In this document: positions 51,011-63,538 of the stretch, piece by piece
Numbering within the stretch: the first letter of the stretch is position 1
Layout of the letters: every line of letters starts with the position of its first letter
Assembly: GCA_018340375.1 (NCBI GenBank)
Contig: JAFFJZ010000010.1
Location: 1,240,001 to 1,304,000, forward strand
Direction: 5' to 3'
From: Gonatopus flavifemur
Taxonomy: Eukaryota > Arthropoda > Insecta > Hymenoptera > Dryinidae
DNA: 64,000 nucleotides
Made by a program: the position numbers and the translations under genes
Notes under the pieces: model-generated
Told to the model about the DNA's origin: nothing
Databases searched by the model: none
Seen by the model: the letters and a program-made list of their open reading frames with translations, nothing else

Positions 51011-52623
51011 TAAAATTTTGAATATATTGATAAATCTTTGAAAAACAAACTTTCCACAATAGTTAAAAGTGAACCAAAATCGAATATTCTAAATGATATT
51101 TGGAAAAACTCTTCTTTTTGGTCACAAAGACGCGCTCTTTGTCGTGAGGTTATTTTCAGCATTCTGTCTTTAGAACAAGATTCGAAACAAGTACAAATGA
51201 AGGCAAAAATATCATCCTGATATTTCAGCGCGTGAATGCTCCCAGTGGATATGTTTTATTCTCCTTTCTTCGTCGTGATGAGATATATCATGAATATTAA
51301 AGTCAATCGAATACAAAGATTCGGTCTATTCGAGTCAAAAATACGATTAGAATTATTCTGTTCACCGGGATTATATATAATTCATATATATATGTAATTT
51401 ATTCATAATTTTATTCTTTCAAATTACCGTAACATTTAAAACGTGAGAAATGAGTTTCCATTTGTCACTTAAATGACCCTCAGAGCTCGAAACTTCGAAG
51501 ACTTGTGGTAGATTTTGGTTCAATAAGTTGCAAGAACAATAACATGAATCTGTGTTGAAATTGCCATTTCGAATAGTCATCGTGTGAATATGTATTTGAG
51601 TGAACAATTGTAATGGTAACAGAAAGAAATGATATTATCCAGAAGATTGTTGTAACCCTGCTTTCAAAATCCCATCGATTCCGATGCAGGAACACAATTT
51701 AAAATCGTCCATTTAATGTTTCTATGGATTTGAATTGTCTTCTTGCGTCGGAATCAAAACGAGTGAATCAGTTTAATTGGATTTTTATGTTCTTGAAGTT
51801 TGAATCGTTCTTTAGAAACAAAAAGAAAATCCAAACTTACAAAATCAGACTACACTGTTTATTTTCTAAAATCAATTCCTGGGGAGTGGAAACATAATTT
51901 AAAGATTTTGGGTCTTCAACAGCTGAGTATTTCGTTATTCAATTATCAATTTGTTTTAATAAACGATTGAAACTTCAGCAACATGGATTTTTTAAGGAGG
52001 ACACAACATTGCCCCTCGCGTACGATCTGGTGTAGGGATTTTTATACGGACTTTTCTCTGCATGCACAATGTGTGAATGTGTCACAGAAAATTGTCGCTT
52101 TCCGGTTACATAATAAAATAGCCTTCTCCCTTATTATTCATTCACTGTCCTCTGGAATTTTTATCCTTCTCTTCTGTCCAACATTGACGTACAAGTGCAC
52201 TGACCCAAACACAGATGAGAATGTTGGATGAAATGAATGCGCTGTTATAGTGCACATGGAAACATTAACATCATGTTAGAGAATGATTCTGAACCTTCCA
52301 AATTCAATGATTTTCATTCGAGTCAATACATTAAATTCTGAAGTCAAGACTCTTCCTAGAAGAATAATTTGTGTACAGCTTTCACTTGAATTCCAGATAA
52401 ATATTGAGCGAACATGTTCTTGTAACTTCCCAATAATATTCCATGACGATTTCCAATAATTGTGATCATTATGGTGTAAAAAGTTACCACTTCAAAGTAT
52501 CAAGAATAAAGCTCATAAAGCTGAAAATACAATGTGATTAATTTGAATTCCGTTCACGAATATTGTCAATAACAATGATTCATAGTCTGACTCCGATGAA
52601 ACAAAGAACAGGAGGCATTTAAA
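51011..52623. other. intergenic, nothing recognised
   Basis: AT-rich sequence with no supported gene. Confidence 0.5.
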
Positions 52624-53937
52624 GTGATGTTGGATGAAAAAATGGAGGATCGACAAGAGAAAGACTTGGAAATAGAGAGTAAATGGACAAATATAAAGGG
52701 GAACATCGAACAATGTGCAAGTGAAATTTTGAAGAACGATGGAGTAGAACCTAAGAAACCATGGATAACGGAAGAAATTCTCGATTTGATTAATAAAAGG
52801 AGGAAATACAAGAATAAGAGTAGCGAACAAGACCAGCAGACATACAAGGCACTGAGTAATAGAATAATGAGAGAATCAAGGAAAGCAAAAGAACAATGGT
52901 TGAAAGAGAAATGTTTAACTTCACATGCCTCGAAAATACTGACAAAAATTATATACAGGAGGACAGAAAATAAAATAGAGAGTAGATTAGCAGAAGATCA
53001 GTTCGGTTTCAGGAAAAATAGAGGAACGGGAAAAGCAATTTTAGCACTCAGAACAGTAGTAGAGAAAAGACTAGAGTTAAAAAAGTCTGTGTATATAGGT
53101 TTTGTAGATATACAAAAAAATGTTGATTGGGGGAAAATGTTCACGATTTTGAAAAAGGTAGGAATTAATTTCAAGGACAGAAGAATAATAATGAATTATA
53201 AAAGAATCAAACCGCAATAATAGAAATAGCTGGCCAAAGAGGAGAAGTACGAATTAAAAGAGGGGTGAGACAAGGATGCTCACTATCGCCATTGATTTTC
53301 AATTTGTACATAGAAGAATCGATGAACGAAGTGAAGGAACAAGTGCCATTGAAATTACAGATTCAAGGTGAAAATGTAAGCATGTTGAGATCTGCGGATG
53401 ACATAGCTATAATAGCTACGAGTGGTGCTGAGTTAGAAAATACTCTCAATTACTAGAAAACTATTGTATGAATATAAATAAGAACAAAACAAAATTCATG
53501 ATTCGTACAACAGCGAAAACGTCAAGAACGAAAATCAAAATAGATGCAACAATTCAGCAAGTCGAAGAATTTCAATATCTAGGAAACATAATTACAGAAA
53601 ATGGTAAAAGCGAAAGAGATATAAGAGCAAGAATAGCACAAGGAAAACAGGCTTTCCACCAAAAGAAACAGTTACTATGTTCAAAGAATATTAACTTAGC
53701 AGAAAGGAAGAAATTCTTGAAGGGTGATATGGTTGCGAAACTTGGACTATAGGAAAAACGGAACAACGAAGACTCAAAGCTTCTGAAATATGGTGTGAAA
53801 ACAATATTGGAAGGAAAAATGAATGGTAAAACTCGCAAAGGTGGACCTAGATTAAGTTATATGAAGCAAATCATACAAGATAAGAATTGTCGTAGATATG
53901 TAGAAATTAAGCGTCTAGCGGATAATAGACAGGGTTG
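52624..53937 (+). pseudogene. non-LTR (LINE) retrotransposon ORF2 relic, reverse transcriptase region
   Basis: Three frames in series carry LINE text. 52624-53219: a linker (KKPWITEEILDLINKRRKYK) joined abruptly to the RT core (KIIYRRTENKIESRLAEDQF, GFRKNRGTGKAILALR, FVDIQKN). 53221-53456: GVRQGCSLSPLIFNLYIEE and LRSADDIAII, the catalytic ADD box with Ser where Phe or Tyr is usual. 53468-53935: FQYLGNIITENGKSERDIRA, then after a stop GGPRLSYMKQ and KRLADNRQG, the usual C-terminal end. At least one frameshift and two stops are present. About the first third of the RT is deleted and the endonuclease is absent. It is inactive. The clade is not determined. Confidence 0.9.
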
Positions 53938-54354
53938 AACGATTCCATCAAACCAGTCATAAGACTGACTACTTCATGATGATATATATTTCATAATATC
54001 TTGGAATGTATTGTATCGGATATACGCTTGAAGAGAAAGACGATACATTTTAGTTGTTGATTTAAAGTATCGTATTATGACGTGATACATTATGTAAAGG
54101 TGAATATAGATAATTGATAAACGAATCGTATTCTGTACAATAATTTACAACTAAGTGGATCAATTTTCCGTCTGGGGCTTGAATGAACCCCGTTCACGCG
54201 TGAACACCGCGCGACGCGTGTACCACGGTCACTTACAAAATAAATTAAAAATTCATGTTTTTTCTTCCCAAATCAAATCCATCTCATATGATTCCACCAT
54301 CATTCGTTAATTTTCATAAATTTCTCTAGAAATCACCCTACATTGATCTGACAA

Positions 54355-54880
54355 GCTCACTGCAAATTCAAGTGTTTTATTTCAATACACTCAGAGTGTT
54401 TAAATCCTGTAGTCATTTTTAAAACGCTTAGAACTGTGTAAATATGTCAATAACTCAGATGAGATGTTTCGTAATAAAACATTTTATCCATTTCATGGGT
54501 ATATTACACGCCCTGATAACACACGAAGAATTCTTTTTCAAAAATAAGAATAGAATTCTCCAAGAACTCTTTTCGAACTAATGTATTCATAAAGAGCTCT
54601 GGAGGAGTTCAATGTTTAGGAGATTAACGAGTTCTTTGAGAATATTGGAAGTATTGTTTTAGTACTCTCAAAGAACTGGTAATGTCCCAAACATTGAACT
54701 CCTCTAGAGCTTTTTATGGATTCATTATTTCGAAAAGAATTTTTGAAGAATTTTATTCTTGTTCTTGAGAAAGAATTCTTCGTGTGTTATTTGGGTGTTT
54801 TTGATCGTTTAAAAAGAGACTACACGATTTGAACATTCTGAGTGCATCAAAATAAAACACTTGAATTTAGAGTGCTCACA
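54355..54880. mobile_element. outer TIR element, interrupted
   Basis: AAATTCAAGTGTTTTATTTC near 54362 mirrors AAAATAAAACACTTGAATTT near 54850. CACTCAGAGTGTTTAAATC and its counterpart are also inverted. The middle is taken by the 54525-54790 element. Confidence 0.75.
54525..54790. mobile_element. inner hairpin element nested in 54355-54880
   Basis: ATAACACACGAAGAATTCT at the left mirrors AGAATTCTTCGTGTGTTAT at the right. The arms continue through AACATTGAACTCCTC and AAAGAACT to the centre, so nearly the whole element folds. Confidence 0.85.
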
Positions 54881-56920
54881 CCGCCTTTTTTATTATTCTT
54901 TTCAACGAAACAGTATCAAATTGAAATGTAAAATTTTTCAAAACATACCGGCGTCCCAGAAACGATTTGATGAGTTTCTGAAGAAGGAGACCATCTTCGG
55001 TTCGCATGGGTCCATAACGGTCAGAAGGATCCAGGTAAGTTTGCTCCGTGCAAAAGGTAGCCTTGAAAACTCGTTTCAAAACAACTCATTGTGTACCCAT
55101 TGTAGAATTCAAAACTTTGATTTGTTCTGAGATATAAATAAATAAATTTCATTGTTATGTACTCACTAAAAAAAGCATAAGTAAATTAATTGAAGATGTA
55201 TTACGAAATTTTTCATTATGGTATATCGTTATTCCTTCTAGGATTGAAAGATTTTCTTTGTTTCCCGGATTTCATCGAAAAGAATATCTCTTTTAGAGCA
55301 AAGAGCACGTGACCAGTCTCGTTCCTGTTGGACAAGAATGAGAAGGGAATTAGAAATCTAAGGAAAGAATGCCGATTCCTTTGCCCTTTTTCCCTCGATC
55401 GTCCTTTTTTAAAAGAATCTGTTGAATCGTAGAGTTTCTTCCAGCTTTCAATAATAATTTATTACGAAATCTAAGAGGTAAGATAGCCTAGAATACGAGG
55501 GAGAGGATGTTCCACATTGGATACCTTAGATTTCTAAATGTTAGATCTTTTTGATCAAGTTATATAAATCTAAATCTCAGTATGTAATAACAGATTCTTC
55601 AAGACACCTTTTCTTGCTCAAGTTTGACGTTAATGTTGGAAAATTATTACATTCGGAGGATGTAACATGTCAACGTGAAAAGTCGAAAATGTTATTTGGA
55701 CATGCCGGAAAATTTCAAACTGAACTATTATATTTCATAATCACAGAATAATTATATAGTATATTTGCAAAGTGTTGTCATACATTGTACAATCATCAAT
55801 TTCTCTATATCAAAGGGAATCTTGAGAAGAAAATGTTTGATCGGTCCAAAGGCGTCTTCAAGATTAAATACTCGGGATACAGAAGAGCAGGAATAATTTT
55901 TCTCACGAGTGGTATTTACAATTCTCTATTGTTATTGTATCAAGTGAACGTCACACAAGATATCAAACTCCGTACCGAGTGTGTATGATATATTATTGGT
56001 ATGTGTTATGTACATAATACGAAGTATACGTTCCGAGAAAAAATTCTACGTGTTAGGGAATTTTATCAACGACCGAGCGGAATGATGTCAGATCTCGTAC
56101 TCATTTGAAAGGAACATTGTGCTGAGTAAAGAGAATTAGGAATGTTATTATGTTTCTCTTTCTCATCCTGGAAAACCCTTTCGATTTTTATGTATCGAAA
56201 GAGTGATCCCTGTCCAAAGGAACCAAAACAAACCGATAGGCCAAATCCTATATCGGTATTAAGGATATCTTATCGGTTTCCATGCGGTTTTTGTCACGGT
56301 ACTTAAGGGTCTCCATGAGATTCTATGTGGAGTTCAATGTCCTATCGGTTTTTATCGGTATGATCGACAAAACCTGATAAATGCTGATAGGGACAAAATA
56401 ACTTATTGGTTTCTATGCGGTTTTTGTTACAGCAGGTATTGGAATTCTAATGGAATCTATCTAATGTGAAATGAGATATTCGAAAAGAATAAACCACCCA
56501 AGAGTTTTGTTTATGAAAAAAGAGCAGCTTTGCAGAATTCTTGAGAGTTGCTTTTTAAATACTGTTTTAAGGTATTTCTCTGATGAGTTCCTGGGACGAG
56601 TTTGGAATACGTATCAGATATTTTGAATGATGTTTGAATCCCATCGCACAACCAACTATGGAATGAAATAGCTGGCAGAAATAATATATCTGAAAATCTT
56701 CTTAAGAGAAGACTTATTTCGCGATTTTTATTGAAAAAACATGTCCGATAAGCAAGAATTTTACAAATTTTTTCAGAGTTTTTCAGCAAAACCTAGAGAT
56801 TCGCAATGGGGAAATATCAGACTTCTTGAAAAGTTTTTGTATAGCGGAAAATTTTTCAATTCCCTCTTCCTAAAGCGTGCGATGCCCGCTTGCCGTAAAG
56901 TGATGAAATCGTACGTTCTA
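54881..56920. other. non-coding, minor direct repeats only
   Basis: No gene was recognised. The string TT(T/C)C(A/T)ATGCGGTTTTTGT occurs twice about 130 bp apart (near 56277 and 56410), each following TTATCGGT/TTATTGGT text. Confidence 0.45.
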
Positions 56921-56922
56921 TA

Positions 56923-57431
56923 CAGAATGATTCAGAACTCGCGCACCCTACTTCATATGCATATTTTTCAGTCAAAATTAAATAATTTCCCGTTAAAAAA
57001 AATTTGTTTGAGACTCAGTTTTTGAGATAGCTTTGAGGTAGCTTTAGATTTTTAAAAACATCCAAATAACTCAAAAACATTGTGTGCTACAAATCTCAAC
57101 TTCATACTATCGGATAAGTTGGAAAACGGTGGATCTGTGGCAAAAAATTGGACTATCCTGTCATTCTTGGTTTCGGAGCTATAAAAATTTAAAGTGGCTG
57201 AATTCTCATTGACTGAAAGCAAAAAATTTCAAATCGATGTTCTTCGATTTAGCCGATAGCATCAAGTCGAGGTTTTTAGCACACAATGCTTTTGAGTTAT
57301 TCGGATTTTTAGAAAAATGCTCGCATCTCAAAAACTAAGCCTTAGAAAAATTTTTTTTCAACGGGAAATCATTGAATTTTGACTGAAGAATACCCCGATG
57401 AAGTACGGTGCGCGAGTTCTGAATCATCCTG
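56923..57431. mobile_element. mariner-like MITE with TA duplication, copy 1
   Basis: TA flanks CAGAATGATTCAGAACTCGC on the left and GCGAGTTCTGAATCATCCTG on the right. Inverted similarity extends inward (AATAATTTCCCGTT/AACGGGAAATCATT; ACTCAAAAACATTGTGTGCT and its inverse). A second copy begins at 63718. Confidence 0.85.
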
Positions 57432-57561
57432 TATACGCTTCATAAGCTCTCGATCTCTTTTCACATGGGCTTCATGTGAAGTAATAGTAAGTTACATGAA
57501 GGGCGTGCGAATCATACCTACTCGACTTCAAATAATATCTTTAAGCGGTTGATACCAACGA

Positions 57562-57645
57562 CGATTCATGGCTCAGTGGAAAAAACCCTCGTCTGCCATG
57601 GTGAAAGTCATCGGTTCGATTTTCGCTAAAGTGTGCAATTTTTTT
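57562..57645 (+). tRNA. tRNA-Gly(GCC)-like sequence, probable tRNA-derived SINE or pseudogene
   Basis: TGGCTCAGTGG (57569-57579) fits a pol III box A and GGTTCGATTTT (57613-57623) a box B, 33 bp apart. Between them CTCGTCTGCCATG matches the anticodon arm of tRNA-Gly, with GCC in the loop. The acceptor ends and T stem do not pair well (CATCG-GTTCGAT-TTTCG), so a working tRNA is unlikely. A TTTTTTT run at about 57639-57645 could terminate pol III. Confidence 0.55.
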
Positions 57646-58035
57646 ATTTAGGTCTCATGAATTTTGTACGCTTCCTTTGCTCCAATTCCCTCTTCACATA
57701 CTTTTTATACCCCTACCATTCAAGCTCCGTATACTTTTCATTAACGTTTTGATTACCCTCCAACATACGCTCCGTTTACTCTCCTTTCCCGCTTCCATTT
57801 TCACCTGGAATTCCACACAGTTGCCAGGTTGAGGAGAACTAGAGTTTCTCCATTGGTCATTCCATTCGATGGGGCCAATTCATTTGTGGATTCCCCAAGA
57901 AACCCCTCTAACTTGGCGACTCTGATCATAGAGATATTAGAATGGAAGGTGCATGTCGGAGCTGATCGCGGCATTACAATATACAGAGAAAAGAGATGAG
58001 GGTGCAGGAGTGTCACTCTTTTTCTTTTAATACAT

Positions 58036-58323
58036 CAGTGAACACTCTTAAGAGGAAGAGATCTTTAAGAGGTCTTTTGAAAGAGCTCTGTCAATGTTAT
58101 CATATTGATATCTGAATGGCATCATTTTTCTGAGATCTCAGAAAAAGATCCTCTTAAAGAGTTCGTTTGGATAACATTCTGGCAGTCTCTTATTCTCCTC
58201 AAAAATCGACGCATCTGATAACATTCTGATATCTTTATGTTAACCTTCTGAAAGGTCTATCTGACCTCTTACACATATTTAAGAGATCTTTAAGAGCTCC
58301 GGATGATAACATATTGTTCACTG
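58036..58323. mobile_element. TIR element with CAGTGAACA ends
   Basis: CAGTGAACA at the left mirrors TGTTCACTG at the right, with TA nearby on both sides. Inside, CTCTTAAGAGG, GAGATCTTTAAGAG and GATAACAT blocks occur repeatedly in both orientations. Confidence 0.65.
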
Positions 58324-58841
58324 GGTATGACACTTTGGCACTTTCATTTTTCCTCTGTTTATTTCGATGACTTTCCCACTTATATAAAATTCTCATGCTT
58401 GCCCCCTCTATTCTAATATCTCTATGACTCTAATATTCCAATTGACAAGTTCCGGGAGTATACAAGAAGGCCAACTGATAATCGGCGCGCACCCCCTCCG
58501 TGCATTCTTTCTTAATCTATACGTTTAAATCATTGCGCTCTATAATATACTGGAGTGCGCACTCCCTAAAAAACTATCGTTAGAGAGAGAAGCCATTGCC
58601 GAGAAAGAGAGAGAGAGAGAGATACGAGGCTAACAAGAATCATATCTTCGCTAAAAAAATTTATGATTTTCACAATGTTTGCAGCGAAGATAGTATATGG
58701 ATGGGTAACGCCATCTCTCTCATGTATTCACTGCTTTTTTCTCTCTCTGACAAAGGAGTCTCTTACTGTTTCATTGAATATCTGAGGAGCGCGGACGCCA
58801 GTATATTATAGAGCTCAATCGTTTGAATGGATGGAGAAAGG

Positions 58842-59015
58842 TAACGGTGCAATGTTCCGAAAAGCCGATGTCTCGGAATGAAAATGTCCCGAAATTCATT
58901 GATTAGGCGATTTTCAGGAACTCACTAGAAATTGACCAATCAGCAAATTTCAGGATATTGAACTTTTGGGACATTTTCAATCCGGAACATCGAATTTCAG
59001 AAAATCGTACCGTTA
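58842..59015. mobile_element. TIR element with TAACGGT ends
   Basis: TAACGGTGCAATGTTCCGAA mirrors TTTCAGAAAATCGTACCGTTA, and GAAAATGTCCCGAAATTC/GGACATTTTCAATCC pair inside. It is non-coding and 174 bp. Confidence 0.75.
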
Positions 59016-60470
59016 CTGGAGAGATAGATAGAGAAGTTGCTGACTGCTAAGAAATTTCATGATGAATTCTTAAAGAATTCTGTACGACCGCATCAGTTAT
59101 GCTATTTTGATTTGATAAAAACCCGGAGGCAATCACATGTATTTTTGTCCACGCGTTCTTTTCATTTTCAGAAGGTTGTTGAAACATTTTGAGACAAGTT
59201 AAACCTCCCTCGCTTTCAACCTGGTAATCCTGAACTGCCTAGCAGAAACTGCGATGCATAAGATACCCACTAATCCTTTTGTATTTTCAGGCTGGTAAGC
59301 CATACAGAACCAGTCACGTTTTATGTGCTGTCAATCCGACTGAAGATATGTCAATTTTCTATTGTGCATCCAATCTATTGCCGTCAAGCATTATATCTCA
59401 GCACGCGAGACAAAATAGAAATTTTTTTGGGACCTAGCAATCCTGACAAAAGCGACATATATTTGTACTACACGAATTACTTTCTAATTCAATCGGATTT
59501 TACAATCGGTAAGCTGTGCCGAATCTCACATATTTTTGTGTATTGACAATTCAAGTGCTTCTTTCGGTGTTTCTCATCAGGCATTCCTAGCGTAACCGAC
59601 TCTTCTTTACAAATATTAGTACCCTGGTTCCCAAAACGAAACCAACCTCATCTCGAACCTGGTAAACCTGCCAGAATAAACAAAAATTCATGCCATATGA
59701 AGTACTTACCGATACAACTTCATTTCTGACCTGGTCATTCATACAAAATTCTTGTCTACTTCCAATTTTGATGAAACCTATCAAATTTTATCATATGCCT
59801 ATCCATCAGAATACCTTATGTGTTTTTAATCATGGTTGTTCTACACAGAAGCTGACGTTACTCCTGCTCGACAGTCCTAATGAAATCAGAAATTCGGTAA
59901 TCCCGGCTATTCCCAGGCCATACAGGACAGTCGCCAAAGAATTACGTCGCATCTCCGTAGAATTCAGGAAGAAAAAATGGATCGCTGGGTACAACGTGGT
60001 ACGACGGAGAAGCAGCGTAGAGGCAACTGACATTTCTCCAGGTCTTTGGTCTGGCATTTCAAGCAGGGTATACTTCCTTAAAGGATTGAGAAGGAGTGCG
60101 TAGGGATTTATCCGCTATTTACGTACTCTCACACCATTCCTGAAAAAAACAGTCCCCATTTCAATCGAGAGAGGTCGAGGGAGAAATTTTGAAGGGCTAA
60201 TCGCATGATGAATAAATTTTTTCGTGACATGTCCCTTTTAGAAAGGGAATTTCCAAATATGCCTGAAACATCGATCTTCAAGAAAGTACACTGTATGATT
60301 TTCGGTATTCCAACAGAATTGAAAGAAAGTATCTTAGGTACATATCGATGACTCCAAATCAGAATAACGTAACTGTAATCTCGCTTTGTGATACAGAAGC
60401 ATATATCCGCGTGGAAAATAATGGAGTCCCGTTGCTTCGGTTTTGAAACAAATTACAGTTACCTCATTAC
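59016..60470. repeat. mixed repeat fragments, no gene
   Basis: ACGTCGCATCTCCGTAGA near 59943 and GCGTAGAGGCAACTGACATTTCTCC near 60014 recall the CCCTAACAGCAC family at 38.8-40.2 kb, and GGCATTTCAAGCAGGG near 60054 recalls the 42.8-kb element. The frame at 59690-60103 runs through these pieces and is not a gene. Confidence 0.5.
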
Positions 60471-60950
60471 CCCAGCGTGTATTGCCTATAACGACAATGG
60501 GCCCCAGGCTGGGTCCATCCTCTTTAACCCAGTATTGGGGAATGACGATGGGGCCGATGTTTGCTCAATCTTGACCTTGTTGTGCTTTCCCATACAATCA
60601 TGGTTGGTAGAAAATGGAAATAATGAATCTTAGTGCGGGCATATTTGAACTTGGCCCCAATTTGGACCAGCGTCAGACCAAAGATTGGGGTGAATTTATA
60701 TCCCGAGCATGTGCGTACAATCCTCAGCGTGTATAAATTTTGGTCCCACTTTGGTCCAGTCTTGGGTCCATATAGGCACGATGGGGCTCAACACTAGGCC
60801 TGAGACTGGGCCAAAGTGGGGCTGAAATTCATGCCCACTGGGGTAGAATTCAAAGCAATTTTCAAATGTTATCATCTCAGGGTTGGCCCCACGTTGGGCA
60901 GCATGGGCACTCACCCTGGGCTTAGATTGAGCCCACCCTAATATCCATAC
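60471..60950. repeat. degenerate TGGGCCC-type dispersed motif array
   Basis: Many related words recur at irregular spacing in both orientations: ATGGGCCCCAGGCTGGGTCC, GATGGGGCCGATGTT, TTTGGTCCAGTCTTGGGTCC, GGCCTGAGACTGGGCC, GTTGGCCCCACGTTGGGC. This is not a simple tandem repeat and not coding. Confidence 0.6.
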
Positions 60951-61473
60951 AGTATATCAAACACGACGGTAAGAATGATGATTATGATTGATTCTCCCTT
61001 ATCTGACCTCAGTTTCAATAAAACGCGAATATCAAATAACATATTAAATGTTAATCATCACGATAAGCAGATATCGGTCTTCTCCGATATGTCCTATTCT
61101 GTAACACAGTTATCAAATGTGTCGGCGAATTTCGAACTGTTGATGATCGAAAACTATAAAATGTGAATCCCACGTAGTTTTAGTCTCCCGATATTATTTT
61201 CGCATTACATAAAACACATTATCATATATAATCTTCTTACTCCTATTGCTTCTTCATACAATCGTACATACGTTTGTCGTATAAACTATGAAATTTACCA
61301 CACACGATTTCAAAGAATACAATGATAATGTACGTACGGATCGAGAGCCGCTATTTTATATTCATCAAATTACGAGGATCAATTTAGTATCCGTGATCTA
61401 CGCCAATGATGGGGAGAAAGATTGAAGAAGTCGTTGTGATAAACGTCTCAAGACAAGCTCATCCCAAGTCGAG

Positions 61474-61509
61474 TCAGTTTGCTCGTATCTCTCTTAGAGA
61501 GCAGACGTG
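61474..61509 (+). promoter_or_regulatory. Inr + DPE core promoter
   Basis: TCAGTT at 61474-61479 is a perfect arthropod initiator (A+1 at 61476). AGACGTG at 61503-61509 falls exactly at +28 to +34 and matches the DPE consensus RGWCGTG. There is no TATA box upstream, as expected for DPE promoters. A donor-like CAAGTTTG|GTGAGG follows at 61520, which would make a 44-nt non-coding first exon. Confidence 0.6.
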
Positions 61510-61519
61510 TACAAGTTTG

Positions 61520-63510
61520 GTGAGGATTCACGATCGCCACGCGTATCGTTCAAAATTATTCATGTAATATCAGTTCATTGTTCCAGTTTTGCATTACAAT
61601 AATGTATAGTGATAATCAAATATACGTAGTGTGATCATGTTTTGAACCATTCTTCGTAATAAAAATGACAACATTTGATGCGGTATAAGAATCAGCTTCA
61701 TTTTACGGTAATTATCTTCATGACAGATCGTCACAATCTACTATACATACAAATTAAATAAGTTTCAATAATGTGGTAGATGATCCTTCCCCTAGTAGAA
61801 CATTTTTTGGAAATTATATATAATTAAATATACTTTATATACAATTTCTATATAATTACATAAAATTCTGAAAATTTTCTCACATGGATTTCTATTATTG
61901 TCATATGTTTTTTCAAATGAAAATCAGTGGCGTGCGAACCTTGTCGGACCGAACTTTTTTTTTATACAAAACATGTCAACGTTCTATCGATTCCTATAAA
62001 ACATATATCAAAACTTCACATATGTTTCATACAAAAAATTCGGTTCGACAAAATTCGCACATCCCTATTGAAAATGATTCAGTTCTGATAGGATTGTATA
62101 AAATGTCGATAAAAATTTGATATATTCTGTATAAAAAAGAATCGATTCTCGTAAGAATCACTCTCACTAATACATTTATCCAATACGATTGATATATTTT
62201 TTCCAAAAAAACACAATTTATCTTATGCTTCAGGATAGTTCAATTTGATTTTATCTGACAATCGAAAAGAACACAGCTGATTTGGAATGAGATTGATGAA
62301 AAACAATGTACCAGAAAATAGAAAAAAGAATTATTTAGAACTTTTTTCATTGTATTTTGAATCTACCTTTAATCGCATATGTATTTTTGTTTATAAACAA
62401 AACATTTGTGAGAACATTCACAAAGCCAATAAGTAGGAAAATACTTTCTGTACGCAAATTTATCGAATAATGAAACGCGATGCGTTTGAATCTCTGAACT
62501 CTAATGAGGATTCATCGGTGAAATAAGCGACATGATTTGCTACATACATCGTTGAATTCGCATATGATTTCTTTCGGTACTGCTATTCAATTTTTTAGAG
62601 AAAAATAAAAATTTACGATACAACAGGGAACGTCGAAGGGAAAGAGGGTTCGTAAGTGCAATCCGTTCTCGTCCGTTTTGTCCTTTTTTAAAACCTGTCC
62701 GCAGGGTCGATTCATGAACTTCGAGGGCCACAAGTGAATGCATATATCTTTTATTCTGTTGAAATTTGAACCATTCATCGAAATCAATCTTTACAGTTAT
62801 TTTTATGTTTCCTAAAAACACTTTTAGTCGTTGTTCTTCAACTACAGGAATTGATTTTATAACACTTTCATCGACTCCAACTTATAGCAAATGACTGAAA
62901 CTTTATAAATATTGTCCTCTGTTGTACACAAATTTCTATTCATCAAAAAAGTGAATATGAATTTCCAATTATTCCAAATTCTTTTTCATGTATTCATTGT
63001 TCATTAAAATACTCAAAAGGGAATACAAATCAATTTGTCAATTGATTCAATTGAAATCCAATAGAATTGTTTTTTTCTGTAATGAATATTCATTGAAAAT
63101 GATTTGAAGGGAAAGAAGGAAGTTTCTTGAGTCGTCCCTGCTTATTCCGTAAATTTTCTTTCCTCCTCATAAGGATAATGCACGCAGCAGGATAACAACA
63201 AGAATGACCGTAGCGAAACGTAATATGATTGCATTCCAAAATTAGCTGTCGTCTGAGGTAAAAAGTAATTTCCCCCTGACTATAAACTGTTTTGTTGCCA
63301 TGTTTTAGAATTACTCAATGAAATATGTTAATTATTTTTTGTAATGAAATATAATCGTTTGAATATAATATTAAAGAGAATTCAACTTCCGCCAAGATAA
63401 ATGTTGATCGTTGCACGAAATAGGCAGCGGCTTTTGATTCAAATTTATCTCACATGCATTTGTTTTTGAAAAAATTATGAAAATAACAATGTGATTGATA
63501 CGTTTCCAAA
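61520..63510 (+). other. possible first intron of the gene starting at 61476, otherwise empty
   Basis: AT-rich sequence with the GTGTGC-end element at 61928-62066. No coding exon is recognised before about 63.5 kb. A possible acceptor is CGTTTCCAAAG ending at 63510. Confidence 0.35.
61928..62066. mobile_element. GTGTGC-end TIR element, copy 2
   Basis: GTGGCGTGCGAACCTTGTCGG at the left mirrors CGGTTCGACAAAATTCGCAC at the right. ATACAAAACATGTC and TTCTAT(C/T)GATTCCTATAAA are shared with the copy at 50106-50318. Confidence 0.75.
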
Positions 63511-63538
63511 GTTCACGACATTGTCAATTCTCACACGA

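Noticed and set aside
52513..52847. Minus-strand frames with hydrophobic text
   Set aside because: They are the antisense of the lysine/glutamate-rich LINE linker, which has clear reverse-transcriptase context on the plus strand.
56741..57025. 94-codon plus-strand frame (MSDKQEFYKFF...)
   Set aside because: Its second half lies in the mariner-like MITE and it lacks any domain or splice support.
59690..60103. 137-codon plus-strand frame
   Set aside because: It runs through fragments of two repeat families that occur elsewhere in the window in non-coding contexts.
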